From positions 173,371-237,370 of the forward strand of contig NW_013547006.1 in the NCBI RefSeq assembly GCF_000711695.1: DNA of 64,000 bases, read 5' to 3'. A program made the translations under genes and the position numbers. This DNA is from Tilletiaria anomala UBC 951 (lineage: Eukaryota; Basidiomycota; Exobasidiomycetes; Georgefischeriales; Tilletiariaceae). The number at the start of each line of letters is the position of its first letter. Position 1 is the stretch's first letter. A model generated the notes under the pieces. The model searched no databases. It was given only the letters and a program-made list of their open reading frames with translations, and was not told where the DNA came from. Positions 34,508-43,908 of the stretch are shown one piece after another.

Positions 34508-36467
34508 CTACGCGGCGTTAGCAACTTCGTGCAGGTACAGCCCGAGCAGCTGTGTGCCTTTAATGTAGTTGGAAATGTCCAGCTGTGAGAGAGAAAGAAT
34601 CAGTGGGGATGTATCAAGGGTTTGGTCAGTGTTCACTCTATGGGTTGAGGGGAACGCAAGGCAAAAAGGTCGACCCACCTTCTCATTGATCGAGTGAGCG
34701 CCGTCGTTCGAGCGACCCATCGGAAGGAGCAACAGATTCTTGCCGAGCTGTTTGATCGTAAAGGAAACGTAACAGAAAAGGCGGGAGCAATGCGATGGTC
34801 AGTAACGCACAGAAGCCAATACGAGCTGTGCACATTGCAGAGCACTTACAATCTCCGAGAACGTCAACGAAACAGGAATGCTACCTCCCTCACGCGTCAA
34901 GTCAGGCTTGACGCCGTAGACCGTCTCGGTCGCCTTGGAAGCAGCGCGGTAGTTGTAGTGCTGCAAAAGTGCGGGGCAGAGTCAGCCCGATTTGGAACGC
35001 TCAACCCCGAGAGAACCGTTCAAAGCGGCGACGACATCACTTACGTTCGGGTCTGCCAACCATGGCTTTCCACCGGGCTCGGCATCGAGGCGCATAGTGT
35101 TCTTGGAGCCGACTACTCGCGGGAGTGACGTCAAGGTCGCGACCACATATAACTAGTACAACGATGGCAGGCACTTACGCTTCTTCCACTCTTCATTGAT
35201 GTACTTCTCCACGACCTCCACGACCTTCTCGGGGGTCATGTCAGGTACTGCAGACCGAATAGGACTATGTCAATTCGGAACACTCGGGCAACATGACGCA
35301 CCGAACACTGCAAACGTAGACTCACCAAGTCGGACGCTGAACTTGCCAACGACGCGGCTGGGAATAACCGTCTTTGTGCCAGGCTCAGAGAAGGCACCCT
35401 CAATGCCGTGCAGGGACAAGCTAGGGTAGCGCATCCTGCCCATGAGCACCTGCTGTTTCTCGTCGCTGATGGCCGTCTGGCTGCCGGTTGCCTCGTCAAT
35501 GTCGCTGATCTGGAACTCCATCACGTCGTACCGCTTCTTCTCCTCGTCCGTCAGCGGCGCGACGAGCTCGTTGATACCAGGGATGAGAATCTTGCCCTGC
35601 GGCGTGACAAGCTTGGACATGATCGCGAACAGGTCCGTCATAGGCTCGTGCACGACTCCGCCAAAGACGCCCGAGTGCAAGTCTGCGCCGGGACCGTTGA
35701 TGGCCAGCTTGAAGTATTGGATACCGCGCAGACCGTGTGTCAGGCACGGCTTCTTTGTGCCAAGCCAGTAGTTGTCCGAGATACAGATGGCATCGATGCC
35801 CTTGAAGAAAGCATCTTTCTCTTTCTCCACCAGGTCGTCTAGGCCGACACTGCCGGACTCCTCCATACCTTCGAAACAGATCTTCAAGTTGACGGGTAGG
35901 TCAACACCAACCTGCTGGTGCGCCTCGATGACGTTGATCCAACCCAGAATGGGCCCCTTGTCATCGGTCGAGCCTCGTCCATACATGCGGCCGCTCTTTT
36001 CGTCGAAAGTCAGCTTGAATGGCTCATGCTCCCATCCGTCACTCTTGAGTGCTAATTGGCGGCAGAACGCAGAAAGCAGGGCAAGAAGCGTGTATGCGTC
36101 AGGATGCTACAAAATGAACCTGCTTCGAGTAGGAACGTAGCCCCAACTCACCAGGCTGCACGTCGTAGTGTCCGTAGACCAAGATTGTCTTCTTCTTGGG
36201 GTCGTTGCCGTAGTCCGCCAGGATCACAGGTGGGAGCTCGATCTGTTGGCCCTCGAGGTTCTGCTTGCCCAGCGGCCTGAGCTCTCCCTTGGCGCCCAGC
36301 TTGGTCAAGCTGGCGAGCAGCCAATCAGCCATGTCAAAGCATGCCTTGCGGTACCGCGCATCACCCGATACAGACGGGATGGCGACCGCCTCGGCCAGAC
36401 GGGCAATCAACGCCTGCTGGTTGGCGTCGATCTGTGTGGCGAATTTCTGTTGCTCGGGGGTAGCCAT
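34508..36467 (-). CDS. DUG1: Cys-Gly metallodipeptidase DUG1 (M20 family), with apparent one-base frameshift
   Basis: Seven exons: 36467-36152, 36052-35326, 35247-35179, 35112-35045, 34960-34850, 34747-34679 and 34582-34508. Corrected for one extra base the product is 477 residues, close to yeast Dug1 (481). M20 landmarks are VYGHYDVQP (zinc ligand His), [12 protein letters not shown] (bridging Asp), [10 protein letters not shown] (catalytic Glu and ligand Glu), [20 protein letters not shown], and near the end [13 protein letters not shown] with the last His ligand. Exon 2 must start in the frame that reads [14 protein letters not shown], but MYGRG lies in another frame. The switch falls at a run of five A on the coding strand (36001-35997) where four would keep the frame: [11 protein letters not shown]. 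The enzyme hydrolyses Cys-Gly in glutathione turnover, with two metal ions, in the cytosol. An in-frame ATG at 36578 could add 37 residues. Confidence 0.9.
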
Positions 36468-37779
36468 TTTGTGTGGATTTGGTGGCAATGGGTGCGGATT
36501 CCTCTGTAGCTGTATCAAGTACCTTGGCCCTTCTTCAGTTGTGGTGTAAAGGGTGTGTCTTAGAAGAGTGTTGATCATCGACGGCTACAGCTGAAGAAGT
36601 TTGCTGGAAGCCAGAAGTCTTCACGCCTCAGCCAATGTGGCGTTCACTCCCTATCGAGACTCTGTTAGTGCCAAGGGAGCGTAGCCAGCAACGGGGCAAC
36701 GATCTTCGGTAACTATTTGTTCTAGGAAGTTGCCTGGCTCGAGCGTCGGCGTTATCTCGACTGTCTTCATCACCCCCTTCTAACCTTGGTGGGTTCTTCA
36801 CTCGACCTATTACTATATAGCCATGCCCCAGCTTTTGGGCACTGCAACAGTGATTGAAGTTTTATCACTTCCTTCCAGATTAAACCTGTATTACATAATG
36901 GTGCTAACATGCACTTAAAGTCACCGACAAGCTGGATCTTCGTACAGGCAATCAACTTCTCTCCAACCGGTCACAAGCAAGCATCAACCTTTCGGGTTCG
37001 ATCCAGAAAGGGAGGCAAATGATGAACATCGGTATTTGGGTTTCGATCACGGGTTTTTTGCGACCATCAACGCTCACAGCAGGTCAAAACCCGGCGGTGC
37101 AGAGGTACTTTACGAGGGCAGGGATAATAGGCACGCGACTCAATCTGTTCACAGCCTGACGTACAACGGAAGTGCGACGAACGAACCAACCAACCCAAGC
37201 ATCCGTCGTGGTCGTTAGTTGAATCTATAAAAGATTTTTGGAAGAGCAGAATTGGGAAGAATATTAATTAGTACCTCTATTTCCTCCGTTTCCCGCATCG
37301 ACAAGCCTCGTCCTTTGTGCTCAAGTCTGTACATCCCCAATCTGCTGCGAACATGACGTTATCTATTCCTGAAGCCCCTCTAAGGCTGGAAGCTCGTCGA
37401 TTATGCTGTCAATCCGAAGCTTGACACTAAAAAGCACATGCAACTAGTCGAGGAACCGATTCAAGAACTCCAGGAGGCCAGATTCCGATCAAGCAAGAAG
37501 TGTGTCGCGCCACACTGGAGATATGGACGCAGACGGCCCGTGGAATGAGGATGGGTGGCGCACATATAAACTCGAGGCTCGACACGGTGCGAGTGAGCTT
37601 GCTGTGCTAACAGACCGCTCGTATTCATCCATCGAATACGTACACTAACAATAGGAAGCGCTATGATACAAAGAGAAAAGGGCGTAGACGAATTGTATAG
37701 GGATACAGGGCCGAGCAGCACGGGTTTTGCGTCCTGCTGAAGTGAGGAAAGCTCGGGTCAAGCGGCATCGAGAGAATTT
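36468..37779. other. Intergenic region between DUG1 and the DPBB cluster
   Basis: No gene could be supported; the base composition drops in GC relative to flanking genes. The left end must contain the DUG1 promoter and leader. Confidence 0.4.
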
Positions 37780-38343
37780 TTAGTTCCAGGAGATCGGGAA
37801 AACGCTGTTGGAAGGCGAGCAAGCGAGCGTGTCAACCACATTGATGCACAGAGCTGGTTCAAGTTGCACGGTGCTCACCCGTCATCCATGTTCCCGTTAT
37901 TCAGCTGAGAAAACAGCGAAGGCGACAAGTCCAGCGACCCATGTTTGCAGTCCGGGCAGGCGTCAACGATCCTTGCGCTGACGACCTTGCCATTGCGCTT
38001 GTTCTTGATCTCGATGGTCTTCCCGCACCATGAGCTCTTGGCGTTAACATTCCCGTATTGACTGCGGTTCAGGGCCTGGAAACGATGGTGGAGCGAAGCG
38101 TCAGCACCAGCGGGGGCCGACATTGCCCTCTCCACGGTCGGTCAATGTACTAACCGCAACGTGTTGTGAGTTACTGTTGCGCCAGCCACACGCGCCTTTG
38201 CCGACATTGTAGTAGGTTGCACGCCCACTGTAGGAACGCTTCTCCAGCTGGACGTCGGAGGCAGGAATAGGCGCAGCGAGGACACTCCCCATAGCCGTGA
38301 AAGCCAAGAGGGCTAGCGCGAGGTTCTTCATGGAAGTGAGCAT
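37780..38343 (-). CDS. Secreted double-psi beta-barrel (RlpA/expansin-like) protein
   Basis: Three exons: 38343-38155, 38075-37879 and 37804-37780, giving 136 residues; introns 79 and 74 nt. An N-terminal signal peptide (MKNLALALLAF...VLAAPIP) is followed by the Kex2 site LEKR, so the mature protein begins at SYSGRATYYNVGKGACGWRN. DPBB motifs are GACGW, ALNRSQYGN, WCGKTIEI, VDACPDCKHGSLDLSP and, after the last intron, GVFPISWN at the C-terminus. The six conserved Cys/Trp/Asp positions match fungal RlpA-like DPBB proteins, related to expansin domain 1 and barwin. Lytic activity is not assured; most such proteins are thought to bind or loosen wall polysaccharide. Start is 38343 or the in-frame ATG at 38331. 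A TATA box at 38441-38448 fits this start. First of three related loci up to 43908. Confidence 0.9.
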
Positions 38344-38440
38344 TATGCAAGGCTCGTGAAGCAGGTGGCACAAGCGAATGAGCAGGAGGAATAGTCGATG
38401 AGTTGCAAACACGCCATCTCGATACGCAAGCGCGAGCGTC

Positions 38441-38448
38441 TTTATATA
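38441..38448 (-). promoter_or_regulatory. TATA box of the 136-residue DPBB gene
   Basis: TATATAAA on the minus strand, about 100 bp upstream of the start codon at 38343. Position and sequence fit a core promoter; no other assignment was made. Confidence 0.55.
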
Positions 38449-40003
38449 TCCACTTAAGTTGATAAACGCCTAAGCAGCCGTCGGAGGCAAAGACGAACCC
38501 GCTTCTGCCAGATGAAGGAGCATGTAAAATTCTCTTTTTGAAAAGATTTTGAATCGAATATCGAGCGCATTATCCGAAGTTCTGGTAACGAGTTCGTGGG
38601 GCATGGAAGCAGGTAGACACGCTGGGGAGGAGCCCGAACAGGAAAGAGAGTGTGAGGCAAAAAGTAACCTATGCTTCACCTACACACCCTACAACGTGAG
38701 ACGGGCCAGCCGCTGCCAAACCTGAAGAAATTGAGCCGGTTATCAAGGAATGGTCGATGGTTATCGGCTTGCCGATGGTGCAAGTTCGGAGGGACTATGA
38801 CAGGTGACACATGCCACGCTTTCAAAATCAGGAGCCCAAGCCAAAGAGAAGTGACCTCTGGCGAACTGGTCTGACTGTATATCGGGTGAACGAAATGCGA
38901 ATGTGTCCCAGATTATCACAGAGTTCAGCGTCTGGAAGATCAGGGAGCTTCCAAAGACCAGACTACCAGCTCTCCACCCACAAAAACGCAGGTATGTAGT
39001 TAGCTTCGCAAAATTCGAGGGTGATCAGTCGTCGGATCCGAAGCGTGGGTGCCACTAGGGGCCACTGTTCGGGTGTTCATCATGGTCAGTCGCTGGGTCG
39101 CCCGAAGTACTGCCGAAGCCGTCAGCCTGTCAGTGAAGCGTGGTGAATGGCCGGAGAATCCGATACCGGGGCTCTGTGTACATACAATTCTGTCTTCACG
39201 TTCTGAATCCCCTGGTGAGTAGGAAGTGGTTGTCCTCTGGACCCTGTATCAAATGCCATTCAATCCCATTGTTTGCTCGGCATGATTATCGACGGCAGGG
39301 CAAACAGCCATTAGCTCGAGACTTGAGCTGCCTGCTTGTGAATTTGATTGGAAATTCGCATCAAAAGTCCACAAGGAGAGCGGGCGCAGCGCGCCCCCAT
39401 ATTTTTGAATCGTCCCTTGTAATACACAAACATTCGAAATTACGGGTTACGGACGCTCCTTAGATACATACTACCAACACACCGGGGATTGCCGTATCGC
39501 GTGGTTGCCACATGGCTACACAAAAGTTAGCCAAGCACGACACAGCTTACAGGCGTGTGAACGACGGCACGCGACAACGAATTTTGAGTGACACCTAAGG
39601 ACACCCTCATCGGGTTTGTTGCTTGTCACACACTTGTCATTCAAATTTGCCTATTACAGGAACTTTAAAAAGCATGAAGGCAGCGCTTGCTCCCATCGCC
39701 CGACACGCGTCGATAAATTGTTGCCTTGCGGCGGCCATTCGCGGCTCGTTTGGGATATGCATATATATTCGAGCTGCACGCGGAAGCGCAGGTGTTCGCG
39801 TGTGCAAGCGTGAGGCGTCCAGCTTCATCAATTTCAGAATTGTTCTTTGCTCGTTGTGTTCCGTGAGAAAGGGTGAAAGCGAGTGAGGCTGGGAACCAAC
39901 AAGCGAACATATGAATGATGGGGAAACGCAGAATGATTCTATTCTTGTATGATACAAAGAGTGCAGGACAAAGCAGATGGTAAATGATATAGTCAGGACC
40001 TGT
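38449..40003. other. Intergenic region inside the DPBB cluster
   Basis: About 1.5 kb with no supportable gene. Only short ORFs are present on both strands. Confidence 0.4.
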
Positions 40004-40695
40004 CTATGCGGGCCTTTTGGACTTGCTGTTACTATTGCTGTTGCGACTGCGGGGGTACAATTGTGATTCCGATGACGCTGAGCCTCGCGCGCTGCGCAAT
40101 TCAGTCGGTGAGGCACTTGATGACGGCTCTGACCGAGCGAAATTAGTGCCATGAGATAGGGAAGACACGGGAAGGCAAGTAGACGCAGGATACCAGCACT
40201 GAATGCATTTATCAAGCCTGGAAGATGACTCAAGCGCAAGTGTCGATGACGTTCACTCACCCCACGTTCACGTTACCATCGTGAAGCTCTGCAAATTGGT
40301 AGCAGAGAGGTCGAGCGAGCCCCAGTCGCAAGGCGGGCAAGTGTCGACGACCTTGGCCTACTGAGTCTTGCTGTTCTGCTTGTTGGTTACATCGTTATCT
40401 TAACCACAGTGACTGCTCTGCCGGTTCATGTTGCCATATTGAGCACCATTGAGGGCGACGGGGTAATGTTCATTGCCGTTATGTCAATCGCAGTCTCCCG
40501 GCACAGATTGAAGCGTAGTGCATTTCAGCTTCATACATAAAGTGGTCGAGAGAGCGTGGTGATGCAACTCATCAGTCCGGCCTTGTAGTAAGCCACTTGA
40601 CCAGACGAATTGCGCTTGTTAGCGGCAAGCGTTGGAGCAGCGACGACAGTGCTGATGGCTGCCAGAGCCAGAATGGCAAGGGAGATGAACTTGAT
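40004..40695 (-). pseudogene. Decayed DPBB paralogue
   Basis: The signal-peptide exon is intact in sequence (KFISLAILALAAISTVVAAP, then NKR and NSSGQVAYYKAG) but its first codon is ATC (40695-40693) where the paralogues have ATG. The intron 1 donor reads ATGAGT after GGACTG instead of GTGAGT. In exon 2 the Trp of GACGW is TGA (GDCD-stop), VALNGAQYGN and SSHCG are followed by TAA, a TAG follows NSKTQ, VVDTCPPCDWGSLDLS is clean, and a one-base shift precedes ELHDGNVNVG. The second intron (40260-40218) still has GTGAGT and CCAG. The last exon reads a Trp at the expected place, then continues open as a Ser-rich tail to TAG at 40006-40004, resembling the Ser-rich linker of the larger paralogue. 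At least six independent lesions make this a clear pseudogene. Confidence 0.9.
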
Positions 40696-41782
40696 AGTGA
40701 GTGCGGTACATTTTGGAAAGAGGCGGCTTTGAGGATTAAACGTTAGATCAGATATACAAAAAGATATGAAAGCAATGGAAGATGATGCGATGGGGGAACT
40801 GCATTCAATTACAATATGACGTAGCCACCTGCGCCTTCTGATATCTTTCAAGTCTGCCATTGTTATCTTGGTGGATCGTATCTCGATGGAGGGGGGTTGA
40901 GGAAGGCCAAACGAGCCACGCATTGCGCTTTAATTGATCCCAGTGAGCTTCCAAGCTCCGTTGGCCACGAAAAACGGTGCTGAACAGCTAGTCCTGACGA
41001 AATCATGAAGCACACCACCAGGTCGAGCTATCAACCCCTTCACAAAGTCGAGTGCCCGAAATCAAGTCCGCCTTGTTAGACGACTTTTTGCAAACAATCA
41101 AGATGCTCATGCTCATGAGAAAGTGTGCTTTTTCAACGAACCGACTTCCATGTTTGCATCGTATATATTTCGATCGTGGAAGCGAACAGCCGCTCCTCGG
41201 TCGTTCGAAAATGAATCCTTGCCGGCTTGGGCGCACGGTTCTTCGAGTAACGATAGGATATGTGGAGTGCCATTCTCTGAATTTGCATGAACCATCCTGG
41301 GATGCTGTTGATGTCAAGCTGTCGCTCATAGGCATTGATGTGTGCTTTGGGAGGAAATCTCACCCTGACTCCAAAGCCTCAGCTGTGATCTGGAAAACAT
41401 CAAAACCGATGTCCTCTTCATGCTGCCATTTTGCAACGACCCTCTGATTCTCTAAATTGGGGACTTGCGCTCAGGTCAAAAGGCACCCGCAATCGACACA
41501 TTTACAACTTGACGCTATTACCTCTATGTAGTCGAGAAAAGCGGATGAGACGGGACGATGAGTCGATCATTAGATCGAAGTAGAGATGGGTTCGATCAGA
41601 TGAAAAATGTGAAGAAACGACCTGACGCGTAAGGTGACGCGAGACGTAACGCGTCAACTCTATCCAAGAAACGGCCGAGTCCAACTTCTGAGGCTGGGAA
41701 ATCACCGATGGGAGTCTGGCCGTAAGTCAAAGTGACACGGCGCGTTCGGCTCCGGCGAATGCGAGTTTTCACAATCCCCCAA
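40696..41782. other. Intergenic region, no gene recognised
   Basis: Holds the former promoter of the dead DPBB paralogue, where only a weak TATATC-like remnant is seen, and unassigned DNA. From about 41620 inverted copies of a TGACGCG element appear (TGACGCG at 41622 and 41633; CGCGTCA at 41650-41656), leading into the hairpin array. Confidence 0.35.
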
Positions 41783-41994
41783 GGCACAAAAGTGCCACCC
41801 TCAATCTAGAATTGGCTTCGGACGACGCACGGCCCGAGCCCTTCGGGACAGTCACCCCTCGATGTGAGTCGAGAGTGTGAACGCCTCCCCACGTCTTTGG
41901 GAGAAGCCTCCTGCCAGAGCAGGGCTATCTGCGTAAGCAAAATTCAACATTGTGTGACTTGACTATCACACTAAAAACGAGGGGACCGCCCCTC
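41783..41994. ncRNA. Array of seven compact hairpins, candidate structured RNA
   Basis: Seven stem-loops follow each other in 212 bp, read directly from the sequence: GGCAC/GTGCC with AAAA loop (41783-41796); CCCGA/TCGGG (41833-41847); a two-part stem TCAC...GTGA enclosing CTCGA/TCGAG (41852-41880); CTCCC/GGGAG (41885-41903); CCTGC/GCAGG with CAGA loop (41910-41923); GTGTGA/TCACAC (41952-41971); GAGGGG/CCCCTC with ACCG loop (41979-41994). Linkers are short, mostly 4-30 nt. The strand is unknown because stems read on both. I compared by eye with U1-U6, U3, SRP, RNase P/MRP and tRNA and saw no match. It may be a non-coding RNA, a decayed element or chance; no folding was computed. Confidence 0.4.
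41973..41994 (-). terminator. GC hairpin followed by T5, terminator-like, minus strand
   Basis: On the minus strand, GAGGGG-CGGT-CCCCTC is followed directly by G and TTTTT. In a fungal nucleus a T5 run can end RNA polymerase III transcription, so a short minus-strand transcript coming from about 42.25 kb could end here. No A/B boxes were found upstream, so this is weak. Confidence 0.25.
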
Positions 41995-42946
41995 CAACCC
42001 GCGTGCTAGAAATGTAAAGACCGGTGTATGCTATGCCCCCCTCCGATCGCTTTTCTCGCGCCCTCGCGAAGGGTGAAGAGGAACTGCGAAGGCAGTGAAC
42101 GAGGAAGGCCCCTTCCGATGATGCTCGTCTGCGTCCTACCGATCTGCGAGATTTCGCCACCCCGCAGACGCTGCCACTTCGCTGCCGATTGCCACATGGC
42201 CAAGAATGGAACTGGGGTGGCCGTGGGAGTCGACTTTGGACTTCTTTTTGGACATCTGGCTATCTGAAGAGGAAGAACACATGAACTGCGAGCATGGCAG
42301 AGCCATGGCTGCAGACTGAGCACTGATGATAAAATTCTGGCTGCCAACATGCGTTCGGCTCGAGTGGTAAGCAGCTCATTTCAGGGTCTGCAATCTGCTT
42401 GACCGTCGCAATTGCCTGTGACTATCAAGCTGATCCCGATTCGCGGTAGTAGGCTCTTCGGTGCCATATGGGCGACATTAGTGATGATCCAACACCGCGA
42501 TTGTGGTGGAGTACGGTGACCACATGAAAATATGCAATGCGACATATGCGAGAAGCGGAGAAGCAAAGGTCTGGGGATGCGAGAAGCCGGGAAGTAGAAT
42601 ATCCGATGATGGTAATTGCTTTTGTGCAAATTTCGCTATGCTATTGTGTTGCTGGGGGCCCGATGCCTGTGGTGCCCACGCGAGCTCTATGAAGGAGGAG
42701 AAATACAATGCAGCGCTCGCGGCCGCTTTTAGAGAAATGTCTATTGCTTGATAGAACCCTAACAGGTCCTGCGCCCGTGTTGGTGTGCAGATAAATCCGA
42801 AGGCCGAGCTGGTAGGGATACAGGTGTGTCGGACGAAGGAGAACCAGTGGTGACAATTGATTGATGCCAAGGGAAATGCTGTAGATGCAGAGTAATGACT
42901 GAAGAAAAATGGGCGAATGCAATGAAGCGCAAAGCGAGCAGGAGAG
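41995..42946. other. Intergenic region with a short basic ORF on the minus strand
   Basis: The minus strand has an ATG at 42255 opening a 39-codon frame (begins MSKKKSKVDSHGHPSS, ends at TAG 42138-42136) with a possible donor GTAGGA at its end, so it could be a first exon. No family was recognised. GC-rich inverted repeats such as GGAAGGCCCCTTCC at 42103-42116 continue the structured character of the preceding array. Nothing else could be assigned. Confidence 0.25.
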
Positions 42947-43908
42947 TTATTCACTGCTCGTGGTGCTGTTGGTCTCCACGAAGCCCCAGGTGACGTTCGA
43001 GATCGGGTTGGGCATTGAGCCCTGCATGTTGGCGAGCGCCTTGTACCCATCAGCGAGAGCAAGGAAGTTGTCGCCCATACCTGGGACGTACTCGACGACC
43101 ATGGCCATGGCAGTCTTGTTGGTCTCCTGGTTGTGGATCTGGATCCACTTGCCGCAGGCGTCAGATAGATTCGTACCATTGTACGCCTGGGTGGGGCCGA
43201 CGGCGGCGACGGTGACGTTGCTTGGGGTGCTAAGGTTGCAGTAGGCAGGGTTGATCGTGGCCCACCACTGAGGCTCAGTGGTAAAAGTTGTGTTTGGTTG
43301 GCCCGTGGGAGCGACGCTGCTGACCTCGTGAATGGGGGCAGAGTAGGGCGTCTGCTTGGGTTGTGGAGATGAGCTGGTGCTGCTCGCCGATGATGATGAC
43401 GAGGGCGTGCTGCTGGAGCTAGAATATGTTGAGGACGAGGGGCTGCCAGAGTTGGATGAGCCAGAGCCGACGGTCCAGCTGATCGAGAATACACCGGCAC
43501 CCATGTTACCGTTGTTCAGTGCAGAGAAGAGAGCCGGGGACATGTCCAGAGAGCCGTAGTCGCAAGAGGGGCATGCATCCTGGACCTTGGCGGTATGCGA
43601 GTTGCCGTTCGCCGTGTTCGTGATGGTGATGGTCTGTCCGCAGTACCCGCTCGCCTGGCCAGTGTTACCGTACTGGGCCGTGTTGAGAGCGACGATGTAA
43701 TCCGAGTCAGAGGCAGACCAGCCGCAGGCACCCTTAAAATAAAGCAATGGTGTCAGCATGATGTCGTGCGCCCCGAGAGTCGTTCAACAAGACTGCTCAC
43801 CATTCCAGGCGCGAAGTAAGTAGCCTGACCAGTGTAGCTTCGCTTGGCCATAGGAGCAGCAGAGCTGCCGGCAATGAGAGCCAGAGTAAAGATTGAAGAG
43901 GCCAGCAT
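42947..43908 (-). CDS. Secreted protein with two DPBB-like domains joined by a Ser-rich linker
   Basis: Two exons: 43908-43801 and 43732-42947 (intron 68 nt), giving 297 residues. A signal peptide (MLASSIFTLALIAGSSAAP) and the Kex2 dipeptide in MAKRSYTGQATYFAPGM are followed by a complete DPBB: GACGWSASDSDYIVALN, YCGQTITITN, VQDACPSCDYGSLDMSP and GVFSISW. Then comes a Ser/Thr/Pro linker of about 45 residues (likely O-mannosylated) and a second domain with NPAYCNLS, VGPTQAYNG, DACGKWIQIHN, AMVVEYVPGMGDNFLALADGYKAL and WGFV. This second domain has the same order of motifs as a DPBB but lacks the CPxC pair, so it looks like a diverged copy. Several N-glycosylation sites (NTT, NLS, NVT, NGT) occur. 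Role: probably cell-wall or extracellular polysaccharide binding, by inference. Confidence 0.9.

Noticed and set aside
36985-37015. GGGTTCGATCC within a small hairpin, tRNA-like
   Set aside because: The flanking bases form a different stem and no cloverleaf could be drawn.
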